From positions 161,931-225,930 of the forward strand of contig CAYNVS010000001.1 in the NCBI GenBank assembly GCA_964400725.1: DNA of 64,000 bases. The letters are read 5' to 3'. The DNA is from CAYNVS01 sp964400725 (GTDB lineage: Bacteria > Myxococcota_A > SURF-8 > CAYNVS01). Under the pieces are notes generated by a model. It was not told the origin of the DNA and searched no databases. It saw only the letters and a program-made list of their open reading frames with translations. Every line of letters starts with the position of its first letter. Position 1 is the stretch's first letter. A program made the position numbers and the translations under genes. Below, one piece after another: positions 16,853 to 26,575 of this stretch.

Positions 16853-16881
16853 CTTCTAACCTATCAATATCATTTTGTCAA
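16853..16881 (-). promoter_or_regulatory. rpsU promoter
   Basis: Minus strand: a perfect TTGACA (16876-16881), 17 bases, then TAGAAG (16853-16858). The layout matches the downstream rRNA promoter (TTGACA, 17 bases, TAGAAC), which supports both. Confidence 0.7.
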
Positions 16882-16906
16882 TTAGAAATAATTTAAAAAA
16901 TCAATT

Positions 16907-18970
16907 TCAATAAGCCGAAACGTCCAGTTCGTCCAGCTCTCCGACTTTCGCGAAAACCGCGGGCGAGCCTACGGGCGCGTCTATTTCAATCCGCGTTCGT
17001 CCTTCGTATATTTTCCCGTCGAACAAATGCCTCCATTTGCCGCTTGTAAGGTAAACCGTAGCCTTTGCGGCGCCTTGAACGACTGCCGGAGCGAATATCA
17101 AATCGTTTCCAATATGCCACTGATCGTGCGCCTCGTAAGAGCTCTCCCACTCCGGATCGACCAAAACGGCGTGGCGGATAATCGGCAGTCCGACGGCGAC
17201 CGCTTCCGCCGCCGTTTTTTTAAAGTAAGGCGCAAGCGCCGCGTGTATTTTTGCGAACCTCGCAAAATGCGCAAGCGTTTCCGCGTCCGAATCGAACCGC
17301 CAGTTTTCTTTCTTTTTTAATCCGTCGTGCGTCCGCATGAAGGGAGTAAACGCGCCCATTTCAGTCCAGCGCAAAAACAACTCCTTGACCGAAGGCCCGC
17401 CGGAGAAACCGGCAACGTCGTGCGTAAAGAATGGAATCGCGGCCAATCCCATCGTAAGCGCCGCTTTTATTACGGTTGAAATACCGTCCCCTTCCGAGAA
17501 ATCGGCCTCCTGATCTCCCGCCCAGACAATCTGCGCGACGCTCTGCTCGCCGGTAAATCCCGAACGCGTCAGCATTATGTAATCCTCGTTTGCGATTCCT
17601 TCGTCGAGCGCCTCTTTATTGAGCTTGTGCCACAACGTTGGGTAAACGTTGTGAAGCGCCGCCGCCGCTCCGTCGAAAACCGCGGAGTCAAACGGCAGCC
17701 ATTCGCCGAAGTCCGCCATCCAGCCCGACATGCCCAAGCCTATCGCCGCGCGCGCAAAAGTTTTAAACCAGTTTCCAGCATCCGGATTGGAAACGTCGAG
17801 CAGCGACGCCTTGAAAGTCGAAACCGTAAAAAGGTACGGCTCGCCTTTGGAATTTTTTATTGTATATCCTTTTTGCGCCGCCTCGTCGTACTGTTCGTAA
17901 CCCGGAGTTATGAACGGATTGAAATAACCGAGGAACCTGACGTTCCGCTTTTTAAAATCTTCAATCATTTCTTTAAGGCCGGGGTAAAGCTCTTCGTCGG
18001 CGTTCCAGCGGTATTTAACGCCGAAATTGCTCGCGCCGAAATCGCGCAGCCCCACCCAGTCCTGAACCCAGACCGCGCTTGTGGGAACGCCCGCGTCCAA
18101 GGCCGTCTTCAGCCTCGCCGTTACCGAGTCTCTTCCTCCCTGCGCGGCGAGCCAAACGCCGTCGAAAGCCCAATCCGGCGGTATTTTTTTAGGTCTTCCC
18201 AGTTCCGAGGCAAGCGCGGAGACTATTTTAGCAGGAGTTTTTTTGGAGAAAATAATAAAGCTTGCGGATCTGCCGTTATGGATGTCCAGCGTCCAGTAAT
18301 TAGGATCGGACGCGCAGAGGTCGAAATCCGAATACTCCGGGTTTTCAAGCAAAAAAGCCTTTCCCGCCTTCGGGTCTATAAAATAAGGCATCGGAAAATA
18401 ACTGTTGGTATATTTGCCGATAAACGGAAACGACGGCTCCTCTTCCCTTCCGACTCCCTGCTCCTGAACGAGTATCGGAACGTTGCGGCCCCGAAAGTCA
18501 ACGTAATTGTACTGCTCGCCGAACCCCCAGAACGCGTCAAAAGCGGCGCATGCGAATTTGAGCCTCATTCCATCGCCCGCAGCCTCGTCGAAAATTTGGA
18601 TTGATAGGCGCAGGTTTCCCTCCGCGGTCGTAGAAAAAACCGCCGACCCGACGACCGTTCCGTCCCTTACCAGCGAAATTCCGTCCGCCTTTCGCGCAAA
18701 AGCGAGAGATTTCAACGTTTCATCGCTTTTTTCCATCTTGAAAAAACCGAACGTCATCGACGTTTTAAGCGTAAATCTCAAAGCGTCTATTCCGGCGAGA
18801 GAAAAAATATCTTTCCCTCCTTCGGTTATCGCGAGCGATCCGTCGCCGGAAAGAGACCAGCCGAACCCGCGAAGCGCTTCATTGCCTTCGCCGCCGCCCT
18901 TGGCGCAGCCCGAAAAAAATGACGCGGCGGTAAAAATCGTTAAGGCGACAATCATAAAAGTTCTTCGCAT
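16907..18970 (-). CDS. GH31 family alpha-glycosidase lipoprotein
   Basis: A 687-residue exported enzyme with a lipoprotein signal (FFSGC). The GH31 barrel is complete: the nucleophile motif GWMADFGEW and the acid/base motif WAGDQ, plus AFTPFMRTHDG and the C-terminal beta domain. The overall match is closest to the YihQ-like branch. However, the residues YihQ uses for the sulfonate (the KRVMW segment and the Tyr of IGGY) are replaced here (SNFGVKYRW, VAGF), so sulfoquinovosidase activity is doubtful and a neutral alpha-glucoside or xyloside is likelier. It sits downstream of the terminated DUF362 gene and is probably independent. Confidence 0.88.
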   Translation of the reverse strand: MRRTFMIVALTIFTAASFFSGCAKGGGEGNEALRGFGWSLSGDGSLAITEGGKDIFSLAGIDALRFTLKTSMTFGFFKMEKSDETLKSLAFARKADGISLVRDGTVVGSAVFSTTAEGNLRLSIQIFDEAAGDGMRLKFACAAFDAFWGFGEQYNYVDFRGRNVPILVQEQGVGREEEPSFPFIGKYTNSYFPMPYFIDPKAGKAFLLENPEYSDFDLCASDPNYWTLDIHNGRSASFIIFSKKTPAKIVSALASELGRPKKIPPDWAFDGVWLAAQGGRDSVTARLKTALDAGVPTSAVWVQDWVGLRDFGASNFGVKYRWNADEELYPGLKEMIEDFKKRNVRFLGYFNPFITPGYEQYDEAAQKGYTIKNSKGEPYLFTVSTFKASLLDVSNPDAGNWFKTFARAAIGLGMSGWMADFGEWLPFDSAVFDGAAAALHNVYPTLWHKLNKEALDEGIANEDYIMLTRSGFTGEQSVAQIVWAGDQEADFSEGDGISTVIKAALTMGLAAIPFFTHDVAGFSGGPSVKELFLRWTEMGAFTPFMRTHDGLKKKENWRFDSDAETLAHFARFAKIHAALAPYFKKTAAEAVAVGLPIIRHAVLVDPEWESSYEAHDQWHIGNDLIFAPAVVQGAAKATVYLTSGKWRHLFDGKIYEGRTRIEIDAPVGSPAVFAKVGELDELDVSAY

Positions 18971-18987
18971 TACAATATTTCTCCATA

Positions 18988-19020
18988 ATAAAAAAACGGA
19001 CAGGAAAACCCGTCCGTTAA
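18988..19020 (-). terminator. Terminator after the DUF362 gene
   Basis: AACGGAC (18995-19001) pairs with GTCCGTT (19012-19018), followed on the minus strand by a run of seven T. It separates the DUF362 gene from the GH31 gene. Confidence 0.85.
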
Positions 19021-19049
19021 TTATAAATTTAAATTTTCGCGCCGTAAAA

Positions 19050-20177
19050 TTAAACCTTCGGCAAATCGTCGGGAGAAGCTAGAGTTTTTTGTTCGTACCT
19101 GCGGAACAGCGCGCCCCATTCGGTCGTTTTAAGCCACTTGTTTACATGGCGGCGTCCTTTGAGCGGATACCAGACGCGGTCGTGGTAAACCGCGCTGGCC
19201 CAGATGAAAAAGTTGACCATCGGCGTATGGAAAAAAAGCCGTTGAAGTTTGCGCAGCGGCCCGAACCATATGAACTTTCCAACCGAGCTGGCGAAGTTGT
19301 TGCCGACGTAAAAGTTCCAGTTCTCATTCTTAACGTCCACGTCGCCGACTATCTCTATCTCTTCGATGCGTCCGACGCCCGCGCCGAGTTCGTGTCCGAC
19401 GCGTATTTTTTCCACGCTCATCGGGTCCATTCCCATCAGTTTGGCCGCGACCGCGTCTATCGCGACCATGTCGCCGCTTGCCAGCATTACGTTTTTAACC
19501 GTCGGAATCATCGTGCGCGGGCCGGGGCCGTTTCCGGCGGTGGTGCCGTCGGTTACGCAGAAAAGTCCGGGGCAGATTTCCTTCTGAATTGTCAGAAGGT
19601 CTATCAGCGTTTTGTGAATTTCGCTGTGGCAGTAGTGGCGCTGGTTTGGCAGCAATCCGCCGAAGGCGTTCTTCAACGCGCCCGTCATCTGGGAATAGAT
19701 GTGGCATTTAACCGTGGGCAAATGCAGAACGCTTCGGCCAAAGAAGTAGTCGGGTATCTTAATGCCGTCCTTGAATATTTTATCCAAGACGAGCATTTTG
19801 CCTTTCGGCTGATAAACGACCCACTGCATATCCGCCGGATTGAAGTTGTATTTTATGGGGATGTTATACGCGTTGTTCACGGTCGTAAAGTTGTTGAGCC
19901 GCTCTCCTTTTTTCGCGTTTGTTACGACCGTTTCGTTCTCCACGGTTACTATGTTTCCGTAGCCGGCCTTGCGCAGCGTACGGTAAACGCCTTCGTACTG
20001 CCACGGAGTCGTGTTTGCCGAAGGATACATAAGGTGCCACGAAATATTGTTTTTGAGAATGACGTCTTTGTCTTTTGGCAGATAATTCTGGTAGTCCGCC
20101 ATTTCCATCAACCGTTGAACGTCTTCCAATATCGTCTGCGGTTTAACTTTTATAACCGCCACTTTCGCTTTCGCCAT
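19050..20177 (-). CDS. DUF362 domain protein
   Basis: A 375-residue cytoplasmic protein of the DUF362 family; there is no signal peptide and no attached ferredoxin domain. Characteristic segments are LPTVKCHIYSQMTGALKNAFGG, the TDGTTAGNGPGP loop and the DMVAIDAVAAKLMGMDP helix near residue 245. Function of the family is not settled; some members are found near iron-sulfur and quinone enzymes. An AAGGAG ribosome site precedes the ATG. The gene is monocistronic by its terminator. Confidence 0.85.
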   Translation of the reverse strand: MAKAKVAVIKVKPQTILEDVQRLMEMADYQNYLPKDKDVILKNNISWHLMYPSANTTPWQYEGVYRTLRKAGYGNIVTVENETVVTNAKKGERLNNFTTVNNAYNIPIKYNFNPADMQWVVYQPKGKMLVLDKIFKDGIKIPDYFFGRSVLHLPTVKCHIYSQMTGALKNAFGGLLPNQRHYCHSEIHKTLIDLLTIQKEICPGLFCVTDGTTAGNGPGPRTMIPTVKNVMLASGDMVAIDAVAAKLMGMDPMSVEKIRVGHELGAGVGRIEEIEIVGDVDVKNENWNFYVGNNFASSVGKFIWFGPLRKLQRLFFHTPMVNFFIWASAVYHDRVWYPLKGRRHVNKWLKTTEWGALFRRYEQKTLASPDDLPKV

Positions 20178-20329
20178 GAACTCGCTCCTTTCGCTAAGAA
20201 GAAATAAACCTCAAGGGTTATTTTTATAAGAGTAGTTATTTGCTCGTTAAAGTCAAGCGTCCGCAGACCTCTTCAATCGAGCTTTTCGCTTCGAATGGTC
20301 GTCTTGCGGGCGTTCGCGCTAACGCGAAA

Positions 20330-21157
20330 TCATTCCGCAAAGTTTCGGCACAGCTCGTAAGCGTCGGGCCGTCTGTCGCCTAGCGCGTCGTTGCGCGGCG
20401 TTATCCGTTTGTTTCGGCAGCGCGACAAATCGGCGCGCGCGCTTATCGCGTCCGGGTCGCTCTTCGAGGCCGACGCCAAAGTTTCGCCGCCGGGCGAGCA
20501 AATTACGCTGCCGCCTGTAAACGAAAGGCTCTTGTTCTCGTTTGTTTCCGTTCCGACGCGGTTGGCGGTAATCGTAAAAACCCTGTTTTCAAGCGCGCGC
20601 GCGGGCATTACAGACTGACAGTGCGGCAGAACCAGGTTGGAAGGATGAGCGATTATGTCGGCGCCCTTAAGAGCAAGCGTCCGGGCGGCTTCGGGGAAGA
20701 GCCAGTCGAAGCAAATCATCATTCCGACGCGGAATGGCGTTTGGCGCGGATTAATCTCGAACGCGTCGAAGCGGTTTCCCGGCGCAAAAAAATCTTTTTC
20801 GTCCGCAAAAAGGTGAACTTTGCGGTAAACTCCGGCAAGCCCGTTCGGCGTCAAGAGCGCGGCGGAGTTGTAAATCTCGCCGTCGTCCGCGCGCTCCGCA
20901 AAGCCTACGACTACGGCGCGGCGCCCCGGCCTGGCGACCTCGTTTATAATAGCGTCAAACTGCGGCGACGCGGCGGGATTTACCGCGGCTTTCTCGACTT
21001 CTCTTTTATTTTTAAATACGTAACCCGACAAAGCGAGCTCAGGGGCGACTATTAGATCGGCGTCTAACGCTCGGCAGGCCGAAATAAGCCCGCGAAGATT
21101 GCCCTCGAAATCGAATAGAACCGGCCGGGTTTGAACGGCCGCGACGTTAATTTCCAT
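20330..21157 (-). CDS. Carbon-nitrogen hydrolase (nitrilase superfamily)
   Basis: A 275-residue nitrilase-fold hydrolase with the full catalytic triad: Glu40 (APELALSGY), Lys113 (YRKVHLF) and Cys149 (MMICFDWLFPE). The family hydrolyses amides such as omega-amides or N-carbamoyl compounds; the substrate is not predictable. It begins 10 bp after nuoN on the same strand, so it is the last gene of the complex I transcript, an unusual placement. The C-terminus is basic and slightly shorter than in omega-amidases. Confidence 0.88.
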   Translation of the reverse strand: MEINVAAVQTRPVLFDFEGNLRGLISACRALDADLIVAPELALSGYVFKNKREVEKAAVNPAASPQFDAIINEVARPGRRAVVVGFAERADDGEIYNSAALLTPNGLAGVYRKVHLFADEKDFFAPGNRFDAFEINPRQTPFRVGMMICFDWLFPEAARTLALKGADIIAHPSNLVLPHCQSVMPARALENRVFTITANRVGTETNENKSLSFTGGSVICSPGGETLASASKSDPDAISARADLSRCRNKRITPRNDALGDRRPDAYELCRNFAE

Positions 21158-21167
21158 CCGCGTCTCT

Positions 21168-22700
21168 CTATCCGCCGACGCCTAGCCACGCGAAGCGGAA
21201 AAATTCCGCAGCCGCCAGCCTGCACGGCTCCAAAAGCAGGTCGGGAATAATTCCGAGCAATATTACCAGAACCGCGCTTATTGCGATTATAAAGGCCACC
21301 GGCAGAGACGTCGTCAAGGTTCGATGCGGCGCGTCCGGTTCCGGTTTCATGTAGAGATAAACTATAACGCGCGCGTAATAATAAACCGAAAGCAGCGAGG
21401 CAAGAACGCCGATAATCGCAAGCTCTATGAATCCGGCGTCGACCGCGGCGCGGAAAGCGTAAAATTTAGCTATAAATCCGGCCGTCGGGGGAAATCCGGC
21501 GAAGGCGAGAAGGAATATCGTCATCGCCGCGCCCGACAACGGATCGGCGTACCCGAGCCCAGAGTAACCTTTCGATATGATAAGATTCTCGTCTTCGCGC
21601 CGCCCCAGGCGTATAACGACGGCGAATACGCCGACGGTGGAGAGCGCGTAAACGGCGAGATAGAAAGGCAGAGCCGCCGCGTCGGCGCGCGCGCTGGGGT
21701 TGCCGCCTGCGACCAGAGCGGTCAGCAAATACCCCGCGTGCGCGATGGACGAGTAAGCCAGAAGCCGCTTTATGTTGTCCTGCGTCAAAGCGAATAGATT
21801 GCCGAATACCATGGTAAGTATCGCCAAAACCCATAATGCGGTTCCCCAGCCTGACGCCGACGCGTACAAGCCGGGAAGAGCTCCGGTTAAAAGCCTGAAA
21901 AGCGCGGCGAACGCCCCCGCCTTTATCGCCGCCGCCATAAAGGACGAGCTCGGCGTAGGAGCTCCGTCGTAAGCGTCGGGCGCCCACATATGAAAAGGAA
22001 CCGCCGCTGTTTTAAAGCCGAAGCCGACGACGGCGAAGAGAGTTCCGAGGAAAAGCGCCGGATGGGCGGAAACGCTCAATCCTGATTCGGACGCCGTTTT
22101 TACCGCTTTATAAAGCGCAGCGTACGAAGTGTCGCCGCAGGCTCCGTAAAGCAGCGCAAGGCCGAAGAGCAGAAACGCGCTTGAAAAAGCGCCCATAAAA
22201 AAGTATTTAAGCGCCGCTTCCGCGCTTTTTAAGCGATGCCGCTCGAAGCCGGTTAGAATGTAGGTGGAAATGCTGGCGAGCTCCAGCCCGACGTAAAGCG
22301 TAAGCAGGTCGGCAGCCATAACGAGGAAGACGAGCCCTAAAAGACTCGACATTAAAAGCGCGTAAAATTCTCCGTGCGCGAAATGACGCTCCTTGAAATA
22401 GCCGATTCCCTGCATAACCGCGGACGCCGCGACGCCTATGAAAACGAAGTTGAACAGTATTGAGAACCGGTCGTGCGTAATAGTTCCTCCGAAGAGCGGT
22501 TTGCCAAGCGCCGGAGAATGCGTCCACGCAAGGGCTTCAAGCGCGGCCGCGAAGAGCAGGCCTAGCAGAACGATATACCCGGCGAAAGAGCGGTCAAGCC
22601 CCTTGCGGGCGAATGCGTCCACAAGCAGAGCCGTTACGGCGAAGAAAATAATCGCCATTGGAGCGGCCACGTGCAGTAAATCCGAGGCGTTGAAGTTCAC
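21168..22700 (-). CDS. nuoN: NADH-quinone oxidoreductase subunit N
   Basis: A 510-residue antiporter-like membrane subunit of complex I, one of three proton-pumping modules. Conserved features are the discontinuous-helix lysine in GFGFKTAAVPFHMWAPDAY and the KRLLAYSSIAHAGYLL segment; about 14 membrane helices are expected. It overlaps the nuoM stop by 4 bp (ATGA), indicating translational coupling. Length is normal. Confidence 0.95.
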   Translation of the reverse strand: MNFNASDLLHVAAPMAIIFFAVTALLVDAFARKGLDRSFAGYIVLLGLLFAAALEALAWTHSPALGKPLFGGTITHDRFSILFNFVFIGVAASAVMQGIGYFKERHFAHGEFYALLMSSLLGLVFLVMAADLLTLYVGLELASISTYILTGFERHRLKSAEAALKYFFMGAFSSAFLLFGLALLYGACGDTSYAALYKAVKTASESGLSVSAHPALFLGTLFAVVGFGFKTAAVPFHMWAPDAYDGAPTPSSSFMAAAIKAGAFAALFRLLTGALPGLYASASGWGTALWVLAILTMVFGNLFALTQDNIKRLLAYSSIAHAGYLLTALVAGGNPSARADAAALPFYLAVYALSTVGVFAVVIRLGRREDENLIISKGYSGLGYADPLSGAAMTIFLLAFAGFPPTAGFIAKFYAFRAAVDAGFIELAIIGVLASLLSVYYYARVIVYLYMKPEPDAPHRTLTTSLPVAFIIAISAVLVILLGIIPDLLLEPCRLAAAEFFRFAWLGVGG

Positions 22701-24553
22701 GGTCTTGCCTCCTTTCCGCCCGAACCGCCGGTCGTTCGCGGTTTTATTTCGAGGTATTTAGACCGAGGCTGCGGCTTTATCCGCCCGGCGGGCGGCGGCG
22801 CGTCGTCGTCAACGGGCTCTAACTTCATTTCCTTCATCTCGTTGGAACCGTCGGGCATGTAAAAGACTTTCGTTTTGTAGCGCGCCTTTTTCGAGGCGTC
22901 TTTGTCTGCTTTGGCTTTGGCTTCCGCGTCCGCCTTCATCTTGGCGGCCTCCTCTTTGGAGGGAACTTTGAGCTTAAGTATTTCCGGGTCTGCGCCGACG
23001 CTCCAAGCGAACGACGACGCGCCGGCGCCCGCGTTTTTAATCGCTAGGTTGTAGTCGTAGGCGAGTTTCTGAATCGATTTTTCCATCGGTTTGAGGAAAA
23101 GATTGGGAGCAAGCCCCATGACGAACATCATAATTACAAGCGGAGTCAGATAACCCCACTCGCGAAGAGAAAGATCGGGAAGGTTTTTATTCGCGTCGTT
23201 TTTAAGCGGGCCGAAAAAAACTCTGCGGTACATCCATAAAAGGTAAACGGCCGCTAAAATTACTCCTGATGACGCGACCGCCGCGAATATCTTGCCGCCG
23301 TAAAGCGACTTGCTGGCGAAGGCGCCGGTCATAATTAAAAACTCGCCCACGAACCCGTTGAGCGGCGGAAGGCCGAGGCTCGACAGCGCCGCTGCCAGAA
23401 AAAGCGCCGCGTAAGCGGGCATGACGCTCGCAAGGCCGCCGTACTCCGAAATAAGGCGCGTGTGCCTGCGCTCGTAAATAACGCCGACAAGAAGGAAAAG
23501 CGCGCCGGTTGAAATTCCGTGATTGAGCGACTGGTAAACCGCGCCTTGCAGCGACACGAGCCCCATCCCCGCCAAACCGAGCATGACGAACCCCATATGA
23601 GAAACCGACGAATACGCGATTAAACGCTTGACGTCCTTTTGGGCGATGGAAACCAGCGCGCCGAAGACTATGCCGAATGCCGCAAGCCCCGCGATGAACG
23701 GCAGCGCCGCGTTGGTCGCAAGAGGAAAGAGAGGAATCGCAAAACGCAAAAAGCCGAATACGCCCATTTTAAGAAGAACGCCCGCCAGAATGACGCTGCC
23801 TCCGGTCGGCGCCTCGGTATGCGCGTCGGGAAGCCAAGTGTGAAGCGGCCACATTGGAACTTTAACCGCAAAAGCGAGGCCGAAGGCTAGAAAGAGCCAA
23901 GTCTGCTCCGAAAAGCCGAGGTTCGGAACGAGCGCCGCCAAATCCGTTAAATCGCCGGAATAAAAACCGAACTGCTGGTTGTGCCTGAAGTAAAGATAGA
24001 GTATGCCGACCAGCATTAGCAGCGAACCGACCATAGTGAACAAAACGAACTTGAGCGTTGCGAAAACGCGCCGCTCGCCGCCGAAAACGCCGATGATGAA
24101 ATACATTGGGATGAGCATGACTTCCCAAAACACGTAGAAGAGAAAGACGTCCAGCGCGAGGAAAGCGCCAAGCATTCCCGTTTCCAGAACGAGCATGTAC
24201 ATCATGTAGTCTTTCGCCCGGTTATCGACCGCTTTATAAGCCGAAAGCGCGACAAGAGGGGTGAGAAACGTCGTAAGCAAAACGAGCCACAGGCTTATTC
24301 CGTCGATGCCGACGCGGTAGTAAACGCCCAGCTGTTTAATCCAAACCGCCTTTTCCTCGAACTGATAATACGGGCTGGATGAGTCGAACCAGACCAGAAT
24401 CAACAGCGAAATTAAGAAGACGAGAAGCGTCCAAAAAAAGGCGAATCCTTTTATTACCGATTTTTCGCTGCCCGGTATAAGCGCTATTATCAGCGCGCCC
24501 AGCGCGGGGGCGAAGATAACGGGCGAGAGCAGATGAAGGTCGCTGAAACTCAT
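22697..24553 (-). CDS. nuoM: NADH-quinone oxidoreductase subunit M, with hydrophilic tail
   Basis: A 618-residue antiporter-like subunit. Residues 1-about 505 match NuoM: the key Glu in FWEVMLIPMYF, the Lys in FAVKVPMWPLHTWLPDAH, and KRLIAYSSVSHMGF. Beyond the last helix it carries about 100 extra residues that are Lys/Ala/Glu-rich then proline-rich and would face the cytoplasm or periplasm. Such a tail is not part of standard NuoM (about 500 residues). It follows nuoL by 26 bp and overlaps nuoN. Confidence 0.95.
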   Translation of the reverse strand: MSFSDLHLLSPVIFAPALGALIIALIPGSEKSVIKGFAFFWTLLVFLISLLILVWFDSSSPYYQFEEKAVWIKQLGVYYRVGIDGISLWLVLLTTFLTPLVALSAYKAVDNRAKDYMMYMLVLETGMLGAFLALDVFLFYVFWEVMLIPMYFIIGVFGGERRVFATLKFVLFTMVGSLLMLVGILYLYFRHNQQFGFYSGDLTDLAALVPNLGFSEQTWLFLAFGLAFAVKVPMWPLHTWLPDAHTEAPTGGSVILAGVLLKMGVFGFLRFAIPLFPLATNAALPFIAGLAAFGIVFGALVSIAQKDVKRLIAYSSVSHMGFVMLGLAGMGLVSLQGAVYQSLNHGISTGALFLLVGVIYERRHTRLISEYGGLASVMPAYAALFLAAALSSLGLPPLNGFVGEFLIMTGAFASKSLYGGKIFAAVASSGVILAAVYLLWMYRRVFFGPLKNDANKNLPDLSLREWGYLTPLVIMMFVMGLAPNLFLKPMEKSIQKLAYDYNLAIKNAGAGASSFAWSVGADPEILKLKVPSKEEAAKMKADAEAKAKADKDASKKARYKTKVFYMPDGSNEMKEMKLEPVDDDAPPPAGRIKPQPRSKYLEIKPRTTGGSGGKEARP

Positions 24554-24579
24554 AAAATCCTCTTAGCGCGGCGCGGCCG

Positions 24580-26541
24580 TTAAAACAGCAGCCACATCAA
24601 AACGGCCGCCGCGAAAACGAAAGCCGCCAGATAAACGTGCGCGTTCCCGTTATGCGCAAGCCTTATTACGCGGGAAGCAAAGGCGGCTCCGCAGCTTGCT
24701 CCTCCGACAATAAGGCCGTCGATTATAACGCCGTCGATGAAGCTCCATAAAAAATGCGCAAAATGTTTTATAGGGCGCAAAAGGGCGTAAAAATAAATCT
24801 CGTCAACGTAATATTTGTTTTGAACGACCGCGTAAAGACGGGCGAAACGCGCCTTGTAAGCGTCCGCGACTGAACGGTCGCCGACTCCGTAGAAATACCT
24901 CGCGGCAAGCCATCCGGCGACGGCTACCAAAACCGAAAAGGCTATAAGACCTATTTCAAGCCCGACCGGACCGTGCGCCTCTACGCGCGCGGTTACGGGG
25001 CCGCGGAATAAAAATTCCTCGAACAGATTGCCGCCTAAAAAGCGCGGCATTCCCAGAAAGCCCGCGACGAGCGAGAACCCGGCGAGAACTGCGAGAACGT
25101 ACGTCATTACTTTGGGCGACTCGTGAATATGCGAGATAGTCTTCGCGTCGGCGCGGCACTCGCCGCTGAAGGCAAGATAAAACATGCGGTACATGTAAAA
25201 CGAAGTGCAGAACGCCGCGAGCAGTCCGGCGGGAACCATGAGGTAAGGCAGGAACCATATAGCCTCGTTATGCGCGGCGAAGGCGCGCCACAGTATTTCG
25301 TCCTTCGAGAAGAAAGCCGCCGCCGGCGGGAATCCGGCGATGGTAAAGGTTCCGATTGCGAACGTCCAATAAGTCAGCGGCAGTTTCTTGGCCAGCCCGC
25401 CCATTTTGCGTATGTCCTGCTCGCCGCTCATAGCGTGAATGACCGAGCCGGAGCCGAGGAACAAAAGAGCCTTGAAAAAGGCGTGCGTAAACAAATGGAA
25501 AACTCCAGCAGCCCACGCGCCGACGCCCACGCCCATGAACATGAAGCCGAGCTGACTTACCGTGGAATAGGCGAGAACCTTTTTTATGTCGGTCTGGAAG
25601 AGTCCGATAGTCGCCGCGAAAAGAGCCGTAAATGTTCCGACCAATGCGACGACCGCAAGCGCGTTGGGAACGTGAACGTAAAAGAAATTCAGGCGCGCTA
25701 TCATGTAAACGCCCGCCGTTACCATGGTTGCGGCGTGTATTAAAGCCGAAACCGGAGTCGGGCCGGCCATAGCGTCGGGGAGCCAGACGTAAAGCGGAAA
25801 CTGCGCGCTTTTACCCGTCGCGCCCAAAAACAGGCACAGCCCCGCCAGCGTCGCCATAGCGGGCCCCATGGCCGCCGGAACGCCGTCTTTAAAATAGATG
25901 TAAAGGTCTCGGTATGAAAGCGAGCCCGCGAAGTAGAAGAGAATGAACAGCGCGATTAAGAAACCCGCGTCGCCGATTCGGTTTGCCACGAAAGCCTTGA
26001 GCCCCGCCTTCGCCTTCTCTTCGTCCGCAAACCAGAAACCGATAAGCAGATAGGAGCACAGCCCGACGCCTTCCCAGCCGATAAACATTACTACGAGGTT
26101 GTCGCCCAGAACCAGCATAAGCATGGAGAATGTGAACAGGTTGAGGTAGGCGAAATAGCGATGGTAGGCCGGGTCGCGCGCCATGTAGCCGATTGAATAA
26201 ATATGAATCAGGAGGCCGACGAACGTTACGACGAGCGTCATAATTCCCGAAAGTTCGTCCATTAAAAAGGCGAAATCGACTTTCATCGAGCCGCCGATCG
26301 TAATCCATTCGTAAACCTTGTGCGACAGCGCGACGCCGGTTTCGGAGCGCAGATGGTTGGACGCGAAGAGAACCGCGGCCAGAACGAAGGAGGCCGCAAC
26401 CGAGCCGACCGCGAAAAACGAAACCGCCGATTTCGGCAGCGCTCGCCCCAAGAGGCCGTTAATAGCCGCGCCGACGAGCGGGAATAAAACTATCAGCGCA
26501 AGCAGGTTCGTAAAAACTACAGCTTCGTTGAATATTGTCAT
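24580..26541 (-). CDS. nuoL: NADH-quinone oxidoreductase subunit L
   Basis: A 653-residue distal antiporter-like subunit with conserved GWEGVGLCSYLLIGFW, GKSAQFPLYVWLPDAM and KKVLAYSTVSQLGFM segments. The C-terminal part should form the long amphipathic lateral helix and a final anchoring helix, as in complete complex I. Length and motifs are normal. It lies between nuoK (34 bp) and nuoM (26 bp). Confidence 0.95.
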   Translation of the reverse strand: MTIFNEAVVFTNLLALIVLFPLVGAAINGLLGRALPKSAVSFFAVGSVAASFVLAAVLFASNHLRSETGVALSHKVYEWITIGGSMKVDFAFLMDELSGIMTLVVTFVGLLIHIYSIGYMARDPAYHRYFAYLNLFTFSMLMLVLGDNLVVMFIGWEGVGLCSYLLIGFWFADEEKAKAGLKAFVANRIGDAGFLIALFILFYFAGSLSYRDLYIYFKDGVPAAMGPAMATLAGLCLFLGATGKSAQFPLYVWLPDAMAGPTPVSALIHAATMVTAGVYMIARLNFFYVHVPNALAVVALVGTFTALFAATIGLFQTDIKKVLAYSTVSQLGFMFMGVGVGAWAAGVFHLFTHAFFKALLFLGSGSVIHAMSGEQDIRKMGGLAKKLPLTYWTFAIGTFTIAGFPPAAAFFSKDEILWRAFAAHNEAIWFLPYLMVPAGLLAAFCTSFYMYRMFYLAFSGECRADAKTISHIHESPKVMTYVLAVLAGFSLVAGFLGMPRFLGGNLFEEFLFRGPVTARVEAHGPVGLEIGLIAFSVLVAVAGWLAARYFYGVGDRSVADAYKARFARLYAVVQNKYYVDEIYFYALLRPIKHFAHFLWSFIDGVIIDGLIVGGASCGAAFASRVIRLAHNGNAHVYLAAFVFAAAVLMWLLF

Positions 26542-26575
26542 TGCGATACGCTCTTAATAATTAAAAGTTGCGAGT

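Noticed and set aside
17627..18604. Long plus-strand open frame opposite the GH31 gene
   Set aside because: Arg/Val-rich shadow produced by the GC-biased codons of the real gene.
19089..20207. Long plus-strand open frame opposite the DUF362 gene
   Set aside because: Mirror frame of a well-supported gene; no ribosome site and no recognisable motif.
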